64,000 nt of DNA from Termitomyces sp. T153 (taxonomy: Eukaryota; Basidiomycota; Agaricomycetes; Agaricales; Lyophyllaceae): assembly GCA_018296165.2 (NCBI GenBank), contig JACKQL020000032.1, forward strand, positions 434,001-498,000. The letters run 5' to 3'. The notes beneath the pieces are model-generated. The model made no database searches. It was not told where the DNA came from and saw nothing but the letters and a program-made list of their open reading frames with translations. Of this stretch, positions 11,901 to 25,583 are shown piece after piece (position 1 is the stretch's first letter; each line of letters starts with the position of its first letter). The translations under genes were made by a program, and so were the position numbers.

Positions 11901-12979
11901 TAGTTGACACTCGAGGTTGGGATCGTGGCGACTGCGCCTCTAGAACATTTCGTACTTTGGTAATCAGTTTCCTATTCATGATTGATTTAGCATACAAACA
12001 CAAGTGAGAGTACATCTTACTGTTGATGAATGGCTGCACCGGCCTATAAACACCATGTAATTCGTTACCACAAGTAAAGTTAAGACAGACGTACCACCTG
12101 GTCAATAGCTCGATTCCAAAAATCAGGGTCGGAAATCATGTCCATCACTGGCTGCAAAACAGAGCAGACCAAAATCTCCCGAACGACAACCCTCAGCGCT
12201 TGACTTCTCGTTTCGACATCCGGTAATACATATGGTAAAGCCTTTTCTATCAATTGCCGGAGGTGCATTTCCTCGGTTTGCTTTGTGAATGTAGTAGATA
12301 GATTTCGTACTGCAGGGTGTAACTTTCCACCCTTACCCGAGTACTTGTTCGCTAACAACAAATCAAGTTCTTCGGACTGTGTGAGCTTGCGTTCTAAACC
12401 GGCCCCACGCAACGCGACTTCCGACTGACGAAATTGTTCTATATGTGCCGTAATCTTCGGTAAAATCCTCTTGACCATGAAAGCTGAAAAATCAATGGAG
12501 GACGCTCGGTCGAGTAAACGCCCCAGACTTGCATGTAGTAACGACGAGACAGCCATTGGAAAAGACGGTGATGAGGAGATGTCCTTGTACCACACAAGGA
12601 CGAAGTCCCGAACAATCATGATAAGAATGTCATTCAAAGCAGACGAAACGAGGGGTGCATCAGGACATAATGGCGGAAACGATTGTGGTGTGTTCTGCGA
12701 CCATTGTGATCGGGTGAGGACCGCTTGCCAGGCTGCTGGAGTTGAGAAAGCAGCAGGACGCGCGGCGTAGTGTAAGTCATTCCTGACGGGTGCCTTCTTG
12801 TCCACTAGGTATCCAAGGAAGAGATTGAAAGCCAGAAATGAAAGACCGAAAGAAATGGCGAGGAACGGAGAGAGAAGGAGGAGAAGGACCGGCGAGGAGA
12901 AGATGCGGAATATGATAGGGAGGACGACGGCGAGGACGCCGACGAGGACGACAGTCCCGATGCTGAGCGACGAACTCAT
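8970..12979 (-). CDS. MDM1: Mdm1/SNX13-SNX25-type sorting nexin (TM-PXA-RGS-PX-nexin C)
   Basis: Membrane contact-site protein of the Mdm1 family, which tethers ER to vacuole/endosome. Domains in order from 12979: an N-terminal hydrophobic hairpin (MSSSLSIGTVVLVGVLAVV and a second segment rich in L/F), a PXA domain with HPAVRNLSTTFTKQTEEMHL and CSVLQPVMDMISDPDFWNRA, and a linker exon near 11,720-11,990. Next come an RGS-like domain at about 11,470-11,300 (DRRHRSLLVQFWLTVESF), an acidic serine-rich linker, and a PX domain around 10,190-9,890 (VVARRYNEFFNLHNKLRERY and DFPGKRLVASLSGSF). The C-terminal nexin domain ends GRTNARRGARRMFAVLQNRR. Stop TGA is at 8972-8970. The upstream Met at 13180 was rejected because that reading would run past the divergent carrier's start at 13132. 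Confidence 0.88.
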
Positions 12980-13131
12980 GCAGTCGTCATTGGCAATACG
13001 TCCGAGTCGTCGACACCGACGACAGCAGTGCCAGTGTGCACGTGAGCATCTACAAATCACCCTACGTCCTCGACCGTTTGGTGGCCCCTTGACCGGATAC
13101 CGTTTTCTTCCGTCTTTCCATCGACGCGTAG

Positions 13132-14720
13132 ATGTCTTCCGCATCTGCCGCACAGAAAAAGCCCATCGCGATCTCCACAACAGAAGGCTTCATATGCGGT
13201 GGTATTGCTGCCTGTATCGCGGTATGCAGTTCTTGTTGTCAATACATGATTGTCAATTCTCCCTTACTTGTCTCTGGAAACAGGTTACTATTTCTAACCC
13301 CGCTGAAGTTGCCAAGACGCGTCTACAGCTCCAAGGCGAGCTTGCAAAAGGGGGCGGTGTAAAAGTTTACAACAATGCTGTCGATGTCCTACGGAAGACA
13401 TACATAAATGAGGGTTTACGGGGCGTGCAACGTGGCCTCGGTCCTGCCGTGAGTTGTGACGAATTCTGTAGGATTTGACTAAATTCTCTACTCAGTACGT
13501 TTATCAAGTGAGATCGTCATTTTGAAGCACTCGCGTGACTCTCACTGGCAATGACTTCGTCTAGATTCTTCTGAATGGATCTCGTCTTGGTGTGTGTGTT
13601 GCCCCATGGCCATCGCTCGAACTGACCTGAACACACAGGGTTTTACGAACCCATAAGACATAGTATCAACCATTTGGCCGGTTATTCGGCCGAAACTCAG
13701 ATTCCATTCACTTCCGTTCTTGCTGGTGCCCTGAGTGGTGCCATTGGCGGTATGTGCCCGTAGTAAGTCTGTAATCCATGCATCTCACGTATTGTGGGCC
13801 AATTATAGCCTCATTGGGAAACCCTCTTTTCCTTATCAAGGCCCGGATGCAGGTGTGTTAGCTCGAGTATAGGTCAAGTGTCCATAACGTTTAGATCTTC
13901 ATCAGGCCTACTCCCCAGCACTCCCTGTTGGAGCGCAACACTACTACAAAAACTCTTTTGATGCTCTTTCTACCATTTTTCGGGCAGAACGATTCCGCGG
14001 TCTTGTTCGAGGGATAGATGCAGCTATTTTGCGAACATCCATGGGTTCTTCTGTTGGTATTGATAAGCTTGTTGACTTCGACGTCATCTCTAATGAACTT
14101 GGCTCTAGGTCCAACTTCCCAGTTATAATTTTACGAAAACTCAGCTGGTAAAGAACGGCATTCTTCCTGCTGACAGCACCTGGACGTTCCTTCTCAGTAG
14201 TACTGTCTCTGGGATGTGTGTTGTACGTTTTCTACATGCATTGATACCTGGTTAATAAGCCTGACCTCCATGCAAGTGTTTAGCAATGCAACCTGCGGAT
14301 ACGGTAAGCTATCTTCCCTAGAGACAGTTTACGAACTTGTTCCTAATTCAATGCACTGCCTCCAGGCTCTAACACGAATGTACAATCAACCGACAATACG
14401 TGGTCCTGATGGAAGGCTGCAGGGCACCCTTTATAAAAATCCAATAGATTGTCTGTGGAAGACTTTTCAGGCGGAAGGGGTCTATGGATGGTATAAAGGT
14501 TTGGTTTCAACACATATATTCATTCAGTCTGCTCAACTTGTCACACAGGTTCTACGGCTCACTTCATGCGCATTGCCCCTCATACGTAGGTACTGAGATA
14601 TTTCCTTTGACACCAGACTCAATGTGATCGACTAGGATTGTTACACTAACCATGAACGACATCATCATTGGTATATATAAGGATTTCAAGAGAGGCCGAC
14701 AACGGGACTTCCATGTTTGA
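13132..14720 (+). CDS. OAC1: Mitochondrial carrier, Oac1/SLC25A35-like
   Basis: Inner-membrane transporter of the SLC25 family, with closest likeness by eye to the oxaloacetate/sulfate carrier Oac1. Start ATG 13132 gives MSSASAAQKKPIAIS, then the first helix GFICGGIAACIAV. The three carrier repeats are visible. Repeat 1 has NPAEVAKTRLQLQGEL, repeat 2 has NPLFLIKARMQA, and repeat 3 begins after an intron near 14,340-14,360 with a degenerate signature followed by ALTRMYNQP. The matching half-signatures include EGLRGVQRGLGPA, RFRGLVRGIDAA and EGVYGWYKGS. Many introns of about 50-70 bp are present. The last exon encodes NDIIIGIYKDFKRG and stops at 14718-14720. Substrate identity is inferred from overall likeness, not from contact residues. 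Confidence 0.82.
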
Positions 14721-15022
14721 CACATTCTGCATAATAGAGTCGACGTCAGGACGCATCTGGAATTGTGATATACAATAATACATTTACAGCACCAAACTCG
14801 ATGGACTTGCAAGCAATGACAGCCACTGTCGTGCTATACGTACATTGACAAGCATGTCAAGGATGCGAAGTCCGATTCTGTAACTAGTGTGTACAGTAAT
14901 AGCTTAATAAGGAATGACGGAAGCATGCTTTAAGGGAGGGAAAAGTAAAGAGAGTTTATGGATAAGAGAATGAATGATGTCGGGACATGGATAACGAGAG
15001 CTGATGATCGGAAGGAAAACAC
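14721..15022. other. Convergent intergenic region, no gene seen
   Basis: About 300 bp between the stops of the mitochondrial carrier and the glucanase. It is AT-rich and presumably holds two 3' UTRs and polyadenylation signals. No coding or RNA feature could be supported. Confidence 0.4.
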
Positions 15023-16767
<1,745 letters not shown>

Positions 16768-17560
16768 GGTAAAGAAAAGGGGGAGGAGAGACAGGGGGAA
16801 AAGGAGTTGTCTCGCGCCTTCATGATCATGAGCTTAAGTACCCAACTATCGATCGGTTTTAATGCTTCTTTACGCTAAAATAGAGTGAACACCCCAGACA
16901 ACCTACCATTGTTCGTTTCCCGCGCAAAATCTAAGTTTAGCGGCTGGCCGAGCCACTATCCATGTAGCTGTGGTACACAACTATATGATTGTTTTGACAG
17001 ATAGAACACAGGCTAGGACGGGTTTGTTTGAGCGAGCGCTGATCTCTCCTGAACAGACCTGACTATATCGACCGCACCACCGTTTTCTGTCTACCTTGCT
17101 GAGCAACACGTGGAGTGCTCATGCATGGTATACATACATAACATGCGGCTGCCGAAGGCAAAAGGAGGTCATACTCGTAGTTGCCGGATATAAACTGCAT
17201 TATTAGCAATGGGGAATTTTAGCAGCACGAATCAATGGAGCGCGAATGGTTGGACAAGACATGAGGCACGGATAGAAATAGATCACAGAGTATAGTGTCC
17301 ATATGTAACAATTTTGAGAAAATTCAGAGTGTCGCGTCAACTCCTTATGAGCAGTCTACAGCGGTCATACTATCATAGGGGACCATCGCCGGCTAACCAA
17401 AGGCGCTGCACTGGGCGGGACGATGAAACGATACCGGTGATGACAATTGCGATTCTGGTGATTGCTCTCCGCGAGGCAGTGAAATTGCGCCGGCAACTAC
17501 CGACACATCAAGATTAATCGTTGCGCGTCGTTCCCTCCTCGTCTCATTAGTCTCGCAGCC
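16768..17560. promoter_or_regulatory. Shared divergent upstream region of EXG1 and UAP1 homologues
   Basis: A 793-bp region between two diverging start codons. It carries no supported gene. A short open frame on the plus strand (about 67 codons at 17,314) has no recognisable content and is taken as chance. The region is long compared with the other divergent gaps here (73-490 bp), so it may hold more regulatory sites. Confidence 0.4.
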
Positions 17561-19092
17561 ATGTCCATCGATACCCTTCGCAAACGTTACCAATCTGCTG
17601 GTCAGGAGCATCTCTTCACGTTTTGGTCCCAACTCTCAAAAGAGGAGCAAGCCTCCCTCGTCGAACAACTAGAAGCACTCGATATTGAACGCGTGAATCG
17701 TATATACACAAAAGCTGTCGCTTCAGAATCAGGCACTTTAAGCCCAACATCGCTCTCTGCGACAATTGAACCCCTCCCGAAGGGTGCATCAGAGTCGTTA
17801 GGAAATCCTGCAAAGGACCAAGAATGGCGCAAGATCGGATTGGATGCGATCGCACACGGTCAAGTAGGTGTTCTCCTCATGGCAGGTGGCCAGGGTACGC
17901 GCCTTGGGAGCTCCGCGCCCAAGGGCTGCTACGACATCGGTCTATCTTCTCATAAATCCCTCTTCCAATACCAAGCCGAGCGAATTGTCCGTCTGCAACA
18001 AGTTGCCGAGGCCGAGGCAAAGAAACCTGCTGGATCTGTCATCATCCCTTGGTATGTCATGACAAGCGGTCCTACCCGCCAGGCAACAGAGAACTTTTTC
18101 ACGTCACATCATTACTTCGGGCTGGATCCCAAGAATGTCATCATCTTCGAGCAAGGTAAGGCGAACATATTTCGTTTGAGTTACATCTCACAGCCTCTTA
18201 CTCAGGTACATTGCCTTGTCTGGCACATGATGGTTCAGTCTTGCTTGAAACTCCTTCTCGTGTCGCCGTCGCTCCTGATGGCAACGGTGGCCTCTACGCC
18301 GCAACTCGCTCCCCTATTTCCCCTTCCGACAAATCCCATACCGTTCTCTCTGACCTCGCGAAACGAAAGATACTTTACGTTCACGCGTACTGCGTCGACA
18401 ATTGTCTTGTACGCGTCGCTGACCCCGTTTTCCTCGGATATTCCATCCAGAAGCAAGTAGACTGCGGTACGAAGGTCGTTCCCAAGGCATACCCCGCAGA
18501 ATCTGTTGGTGTCGTCGCTTATCGCGACTCGAAGTTTAGCGTCGTGGAGTACTCTGAAATTACGAAGGAGCAAGCTGAGCGACGTGATCCTGAGACTGGC
18601 GAACTGTCCTTCCGCGCAGGGAACATTGTCAATCATTTCTACACCACAGCATTCCTCAACAATGTGGAATCGTTTGAGGAACAACTCGCGTTCCATATCG
18701 CACACAAAAAAATTCCATATGTCGATTTGAAGACGAAGGAGATTGTCAAGCCGACTAAGCCTAACGGCATGAAGCTGGAGATGTTTGTTTTTGATGTCTT
18801 TCCATTTACAGAACGCTTTGCCGTGTTGGAAGTGGCGAGAAGAGAGGAGTTCAGTCCCCTGAAGAATGCTCCGGGGACAGGCTCCGACGATCCGGAAACC
18901 AGTCGTCGTGATCTCCTTGCGCAGCACAAGAGGTTCTTGGAGAATGCAGGTGCTACTGTCAAAGAGGGTGTGGAGATTGAGATATCCCCACTCGTGAGCT
19001 ATGCTGGCGAGGGCTTGGAGAGCTTTAGAGGCAGAATTTTCACGAAATCAGGGTATGTGGAGAGTGTGGAGGAACTGGACGTTTTAGCATAA
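17561..19092 (+). CDS. UAP1: UDP-N-acetylglucosamine pyrophosphorylase
   Basis: Makes UDP-GlcNAc from UTP and GlcNAc-1-P, the donor for chitin, N-glycans and GPI anchors; acts in the cytosol. Start 17561 gives MSIDTLRKRYQSAGQEH. The nucleotide-binding loop is LLMAGGQGTRLGSSAPKG near residues 105-125. The sugar-binding part includes MTSGPTRQATENFF and, after a single 50-bp intron (18156-18205) that splits a glycine codon, GTLPCLAHDGSVLLE. Further family blocks are YCVDNCLVRVADPVFLGY, SVGVVAYRDSKFSVVEYSE and GNIVNHFYTTAFLN. The stop TAA is at 19090-19092. Length near 490 residues matches the family. One intron only is low for this neighbourhood. Confidence 0.96.
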
Positions 19093-19257
19093 TCGACTTT
19101 TCCTTGGATATCCGCTCTCAGTCATCCCTTGGACTCGTTACGTTACTGTTACTGGATCATAGACTCATCATGGACGTGTAATGTTTAATGTGTTTCTGGC
19201 TTCAAATAGTGTACTACGGACGGACGAATGCAATGGAGGAAATCGTGTATGTGCACC

Positions 19258-21376
19258 TCAACCTCCTACAGATCCATCAGCTGCCTTCTTGGCCCCTCGA
19301 GGTCCTTTCCTTTCGAGTTCTTCTCGTAAAGACGCAAACAAACGCTGGGTACGCTCAGCATTAGGCTTTTGTACGATCTGAATCAGCCCTTCTTTCAGAT
19401 AATCGACGCGGAAATCGTGAGATAATCATACCTCTTTACAGCAGGCAATCAGCTTGTCAATGAGCATGGTCTGCCCATTTTGCGCGTCCTCCAGTTCTTT
19501 TCGGAGTTGCTGATTCTACAATGGAGCCGATTGTAAACATGCCTGAGAAGCGGGAACTTGAATACCATACGAGCAGAAGCTTACCTCTTCTTCCTGTTTC
19601 TCTGCACGGACTTTCTCTCCATCAGCTAACTGCTTTTGCTCCGCAGCTCGAGCTCTGGAGAGTAGAACCTCCAATTCCTTGGACCGTATCACGCATTCAA
19701 AGTGCTTTTCGCGAAGCTCGTATTGTCTCAGGACTTCCTTCAATCGTTCTCGCACACTAAGGGGGGTTAGTTCAACTGCATCCACATATTGAAATACATG
19801 ATATGGACGCACACGCTATCAAAAATATCCTCGATAGTTCTTTTTGCCCTGGAATCGAGTCAGAAGAAGTCAAAATGTTATTAGTAGATAAGTTCACTCC
19901 TTAGGATCCTTGCTCCAATACTTGCGCAACTTCTCGCGTTGAGGTTCTGCATGTGCCGACTAGCATCGCGATCTGACATCAAATTTCACAGTAGGGTGAA
20001 AAAGAACGATTATACTCACCCATTCCTCGGGTCCTGGGCCTTCGGTTAAATCCATCATTTCCACAGCAAGAATTTCGTCTCCATCTTCCATACCGATCTC
20101 CTCGGGTGTTTGTTCTGTATCTATATTTCTGCCATTATGCGTGAAGATATATTGCATAGTCGTCGTGGTCGATCCTGAAGGTTGTGTGCTGGTGGCCTCG
20201 GTTACAGCAGACCCATTCATCACTCCTGCTCCGTCACTACCATCCCCTTTCTTCCGAGAACCAGGCTGCTCCATCCTATCCGTCCAAGCCTCGAATAGCC
20301 TTGATAACTTCGTTTTGCGGGATATCTTGAAAAACAACTCGGCACGATATCGGCAAATGACCTTGACCACGATGTCAGGCATTTCTCGATATTTGATATC
20401 TTGCAACTTGGCCTTGTCCGCACGCTTTGCCAGATCGTTCTTCATTTGTAGAAGCTAGAAGAGGATGGATGAGTCTTGTGAACAGATATCATGCGAGACA
20501 TTACTTCTTCCTGAGCTTCTTCGACACTTTGCGCAAGTCGTTTTCCATCCTCCTGTTTCCGAAGTCAAAAATAGTTATTGCCGTTGAGCATTTAACCTAC
20601 ACGTAGTCTCTTGTTATCCTGCTTATCATATAAATGAGTTTTCTCGCGTGAAAGCTAGTCGACCTACTTTTTGCAATTCACGGGCAAGATTTTCCATCTT
20701 AGCCTTGGTTTGATTCGCCTTAGTGAGTTGTCCCTTGGCTCGAGGAATGTCACTGGAGGGAAACGATAAACATTGGAGGTATAAACCTACCAGCATCCTT
20801 GTCCTTTACAAGTTTCTGCTTCTCCTTCGCATGATCGCGTTCTAGACGCTTGAGTTCCGCGAACTGTTCAGTGTAGAATTAGATGGAGAATGGGCGTATA
20901 GCCATAGAGGATCAGGTTTTACCAGTTCGATGTATTTGGTGTGAATAGCCGCTTCTTCCAGACCCTTAACTGACTTGACTGCCTCCTCAGCTACCAAAAA
21001 AGAGATAGTTGAAAATATAACTGGCAGACACCGGAAGAACCAACGCACTGAATCTCCTCTCCTCCTCTTCCTCAAGAACTTCCTCTTCTTCCAACGCAGC
21101 AATTCTGTTCTTTAAACTTTCGTACATCGTGGCTGGGTCAAGCGGTGCATCATTCTTCTTCTTTCCTTTTTGTGTATGTTGGTGGCCATTCGTTCCTGGG
21201 GTGTGATTATGGGGTGGGTTTGACCGATTAGTCGCAGGTAAATGAGTGGCATTATTGTGAGCAGGCGGCGTTGGCGGGACAGTCGCAGGTGGAGGCGGCG
21301 TAGGGCCTGCTGGAGGCAGTTTGACTGCCCGTTGAGCTGTTGCATTCTGAGCATGATTTGACGAGGCTCCGTTCAT
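19258..21376 (-). CDS. Taxilin-family coiled-coil protein with an inserted SUMO-like domain
   Basis: Taxilins are long coiled-coil proteins linked to syntaxin-dependent vesicle traffic. From ATG 21376: a Pro/Asn-rich head (MNGASSNHAQNATAQRAVKL), then taxilin coils (ESLKNRIAALEEEE, EAAIHTKYIELFAELKRLE, KANQTKAKMENLARELQKDN, RLAQSVEEAQEEL). Without leaving frame the next exon (20,455-20,020) encodes a beta-grasp region, VVKVICRYRAELFFKISRKT then YIFTHNGRNIDTEQTPEE and MEDGDEILAVEMMDL, which looks like SUMO/Rad60 SUMO-like domains. Taxilin coils then resume: EKLRKYWSKDP, AKRTIEDIFDS, VRERLKEVLRQYELREKHFE and a C-terminal coil ending GAKKAADGSVGG. All junctions were checked for GT..AG and phase; one donor (AG|GTTT near 20,790) was chosen by phase. 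Two separate genes is the alternative, but the flanking exons splice in frame on both sides. Confidence 0.8.
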
Positions 21377-21791
21377 CACTGAAGGGCGTCGGTACGAATG
21401 ATTTATGAAATCCGACGGATGTTAAAAAAATGAAGAGAAAATACAAGAGTCAACTACATGGCACTGGCAGCACGTTTTAAGACACAATTCTTCCTTGCAC
21501 TTGCCTTCTTGGCGTAGTTATCTTGACACACTGCCATTTGTTGCTCTTTACTATTGTCTGACAAGGATGATGGTATATGATGAAGACTTTGACAAAATAT
21601 CGCGAGAACAAAAAGAAAATGTGGGTATATATACATAGACGGAATAATTGAGCAGGAATGCTTCTGTATTATACGATGATGAGTTTACACACGAGTGTCG
21701 CCTCTTGGGCAACTTCTATAGCTATCAAATAAGGAGGATAATTGTCAAGGACGATAACAGCGTGATTTGGTAACGTATCACGTTTTTGGTA

Positions 21792-21808
21792 ACGCGCCAA
21801 AAACGCGT
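21792..21808. promoter_or_regulatory. MCB/E2F-like cell-cycle motif upstream of the BRCA2 homologue
   Basis: About 60 bp before the Brh2-like start codon the sequence has ACGCG, then GCGCCAAA (the complement of the E2F core TTTGGCGC), then a perfect MluI cell-cycle box ACGCGT at 21803-21808. Such boxes bind MBF/E2F-class factors and drive G1/S expression of repair genes in other fungi. The motifs are seen directly; the regulatory role is inferred. The region is also upstream of taxilin on the other strand, about 415 bp away. Confidence 0.5.
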
Positions 21809-21868
21809 TGATTGTGTTCGCTATGAATCACTTGTACACACTCGGAATAATTTATTCGCTGACTTGCA

Positions 21869-24800
21869 ATGCTCTCGTATAGCTCTGGTATGCCTATACG
21901 CGCTACAGCATCCCCCTCTGACTGTAACCTGCATATAGACTGCTCACCATTTAGCTCACCCGTCAGAAAACGACAACGGCTCTCCTCTCCTACCTATGAC
22001 GAACAATTGGGTGATGTCAGCCAAGCAGACCTCGATGCATTTGACAAGCTACAGGCTCATTTGTCCCAGTCACCCAGAAAGAACAGTAGTCAAATAGAGG
22101 CGTTACCACAACACCACGGTTCTGGTCAGAGTTTACTCCGACTTCTCCTCGATGCTATTGACGATTTGATTGAACTTGAATTATCCTAGATGGCGCTCCT
22201 TTGAAAGAGATTAGGGCCGTCGAACTCACCGACGATCCCGAAAACCCATTCACAACTACATCATATGCTACATCTTCATTTGCCACTGTCTCAGCGCCGA
22301 CTTTTACCACTGCTTCATCCTTGACAGATTCCTCAAGAATACCCCTTGTTGGATTTTCTAAAGCATCCGTATTGACTGTGAACAACGCAGATGTATCAGA
22401 TGATTTTGACCGTTCTTCATCTCCCGAAGAACCACCAAACCAGGATTATGATGCTTGGTTTGAACCAGCGGGAACCATTCCACCAATCACATTTCAGTCC
22501 GCTTCATCAAGTCTTTCTATGCTCGCTGGATTTACGAAGGCGTCAAACAAAGGTCTCATCGCACCTTCTAGTGCTGCTCTTGCTAAGGCTCAAGCAAAAA
22601 TGAGGGAAATTTGGCAGGAATCCAATTTTTCGAACGCAAGTCCTGTGTCCAAGCTTTCTACTCCATCAAATAAAGATTCAGGAAATCTTTCTCAATCAGC
22701 CTCAAATATCTCCGCAAAATCCCCTCGCCGGCCAGCTCTGCAATCAGTTGTAAATTCGCCTGGCATCGGTTCTCCCAGTACTCCGAGTCCTGCAGGGTTC
22801 TCCCGGCCATCAGCTAAGCTACCATCTGCTATGACTCCAGTCGAACTTTTCATAAGCAAGAATTCTAAACCCTTCAAGTCGCCTCTCTTGCCTAAGAAAG
22901 CTGGCACGTCAACCAGCGTGGAGAGCCCTAGATCAACATCTAATCCACCCACTCGCCTTAATGAATTTGTAACAGCTAAATCGCAACATCCACTTGCTTC
23001 AGTACCATTAACTGCTGATTTGTCGTCCATCACTACGCCCGTTCGTCATCCAAAAGCACTTGCACCAGGTTTAAGCGTCAAAAGACGTGTTCCGACTGTT
23101 TTTGTTACACCATTCAAGTCTGGAATGGAGCCTGGCCAGCCTGGCCGTTTGAAGCTTGAGGAGTCTCTCAAGGCTTCTCAATCAAATCAAGCACAATCAT
23201 CTGTGAAAAGGAGATCGGATTGGCTCACGAAAGATAGACCTGGTGATGCGCGTCGGGCTACTTGGACTGGTGTCTTTAATTTGGGTAATAGCTAAAGTAT
23301 TTCCTGAGCTATATTCTCTAATGCTCGCCCTTAGATCCTCCTCCCAACCGACAATCTCTGTGTACATCAGGTTTGGTACCGCAACAGTACATGAAAGGTG
23401 AACTCGAGGCCATGGGGATGTAAGTATATCACTATCATTGTTCATTATATCTTCCTGATCCTTCATGTTCTAGAAATGCTGCAGAACTGTCACAGGTTAC
23501 ACCTTCGATGGCGATGTTTTATTCATTTCACACTCCTAGTTCTATGCCAGTACTTCCACTCTCATCGACACCGCCTGTGAAGCTCGGTCCTGTGCAGGCG
23601 TTCAATTCTTTGCTCGAGAGTGGATGTACACTCGCAACTCAAGATTGGGTCAATAACCATTGGGGTCTTATTTTGTGGAAACTCGCTGGCATGGTTGGCC
23701 TTGACCCTGAACGAGAAAGTTCAACCGCCCAAAAGCGCTGGTGCTGGAATGAAGTGATGCGGCAGTTGTTCTACAGGTAAGTGTATGAAGACATCATTGC
23801 AAGGTGTACTGAGCAATTATGAGGTATGAGCGTGAACTCAACCAAGGAAAACGGCCACCGCTTCGTCTAGTTACCACGCGAGACGCCCCTGCAGCTTATC
23901 CGATGACCCTTTGTGTGTCAGATATCTTCTGGGGCGGCTCTACCTACTCGAATGACAATGTGTATTCTGATGCACATCCCGAATTGGAAGTGACGGATGG
24001 ATGGTATCGACTACGTGCACGGATTGATGCACCCATGGCTCGTGCTGTGCGACGTGGCCACATTCGAATCGGTCGAAAGTTCGTTTTCGCCGGTGCACAT
24101 GTTCGTGCCCTCTCTTCTTCATGATCGAATAACAGCCCCCTCATCTTCTTCCTGCAGCTCTCATCGGAAAAGAAGGATGGATCAGAGGTTCTGGATTCTT
24201 ACGATTCTGTCAAATTGGTCATATCAGGAAATTCTTCGCACATGGCGCCGTGGCATGCAAAGTTGGGATTTAGTCCAGGTCCCTATATCTCCAGCCTCCG
24301 TAGTCTGACGCCGGATGGCGGCTCAATTGCTGCGATGGATTTTGTGGTGGTGAAGGTATGTGTCTCGCCATGGATTCGGTCTTTCAAGGTTGACAAAATT
24401 CGGTTTCCAGATGCACCCCATTGCATACATCGAGTTTATCCCCGGGGAAGGCGGAACCCAAACCCATCAAGGTCCTATGAATGAAAGTGAAGAGACGGCG
24501 GCTCATGAAAAGTGGAAGGTATGTAGATGCGCCCATTCTCCATGCCACGGGCATTAATTAATGTCTTCTAGAAACGATGGGAGCACGAAATATCGAAAAT
24601 GCGTGCGGAGTATGAGAAGAGATGGGAAAGATACGAGGGATATCTCGATCGATTGGAGCGTCGTCTTGGTCCCCAGGAATTCATGTCTAGTCAGGATGGC
24701 AAGTCGACATCCACATTGCTGAACTCTGTTTTCACAGCTTCTTCTAGATTTTCCCCTTGATGTCATAGAGAATATTTACGATGAACTTGAGGACCCTGCT

Positions 24801-25322
24801 GAGGCTCCCAAAGTCATTGCAGGTCTGGGGAGGAATGAATGTGGTTCGCTGGCACGCTTCATTCGTAATCGCCTTCATAAGGAGAAAACTCATGCAACTC
24901 AGGACATGGAGCTTGAGCTTCAGGTCCGGTCTTCCTGGTGACCCTGCTTGAGTGCTTTGTACTCACGAAATGCCTCAGGATGCTTGCCCTCCTCGTGTTG
25001 TCAAGAGCTTCAGAATTATTGTGGTCCAGGATGCTTGTACTCGCAAACACCCCGGAAATCGCAAAGCCCTCCTGAACGTGTGGGATGTTCTCAATTTATC
25101 TTTTTCCGAAGGAGCGTCTCCTGGGTACTTCGAGATTGGACAGCGATTTATGGTAGGCAATGAAAAATTAACTTGTATCTTCCGACGATCTAGAGCCTTC
25201 CCTCACAGGTCACCAATCTCAGACCCACACATCACAAATCGTGGATGGGGCATGAACCAGGCGCCGAGGTATACTTGTGCACTGGGCAACATTCTCGCTG
25301 GACGCCAATAAGGACCCGATAA
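21869..25322 (+). CDS. BRH2: BRCA2 homologue (Brh2 type), Rad51 mediator
   Basis: Loads Rad51 on single-stranded DNA in homologous recombination. The N-terminal half is disordered and Ser/Pro-rich. It contains two BRC-like Rad51-binding motifs with the FxxA core: GFSKASVLTV near 22,355 and GFTKASNKGLIAPSSAALAK near 22,530. The second is the fuller match. The C-terminal half is the BRCA2 DNA-binding domain. Its helical start is TQDWVNNHWGLILWKLAGMV, then WCWNEVMRQLFYRYERELN, then OB1 with PMTLCVSDIFWG, DGWYRLRARIDAPMARAV and GRKFVFAGAH. OB2 contains a charged helical insertion (KRWEHEISKMRAEYEKRWER) in the place of the tower. The end is an OB-like exon with TNLRPTHHKSWMGHEPGAEV, stop TAA 25320-25322. 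About ten introns, size roughly 900-1,000 residues, near Ustilago Brh2. Confidence 0.92.
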
Positions 25323-25583
25323 GAAGTATTGATTAGGCGATTATGTATGCATACAGGTTTATAGATTAAGTGGAATCCCATAGTTATCGGAAACAAGTAC
25401 ATAGCTTAGCAATTGAATGGTGATATGCAAGATGTTTAGATGTGGCATTGAGGCAAAGCGATGGGGGTGCTCAAGCATACAAGCGCACAATTGAAAAGAA
25501 CTTTTCTCATGTCACTTCAAATCTACATCTGCGCACCGCCACCCTCCCATCCAATATCAATCGCTTAGGCAGGTCTCGATAGC

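Noticed and set aside
19960..20445. Separate small SUMO-like gene on the minus strand
   Set aside because: Exons on both sides splice in frame with it and there is no promoter-sized gap.
22155..23033. Minus-strand frames opposite the BRCA2 homologue
   Set aside because: Shadows of the Ser/Thr-rich N-terminal exon.
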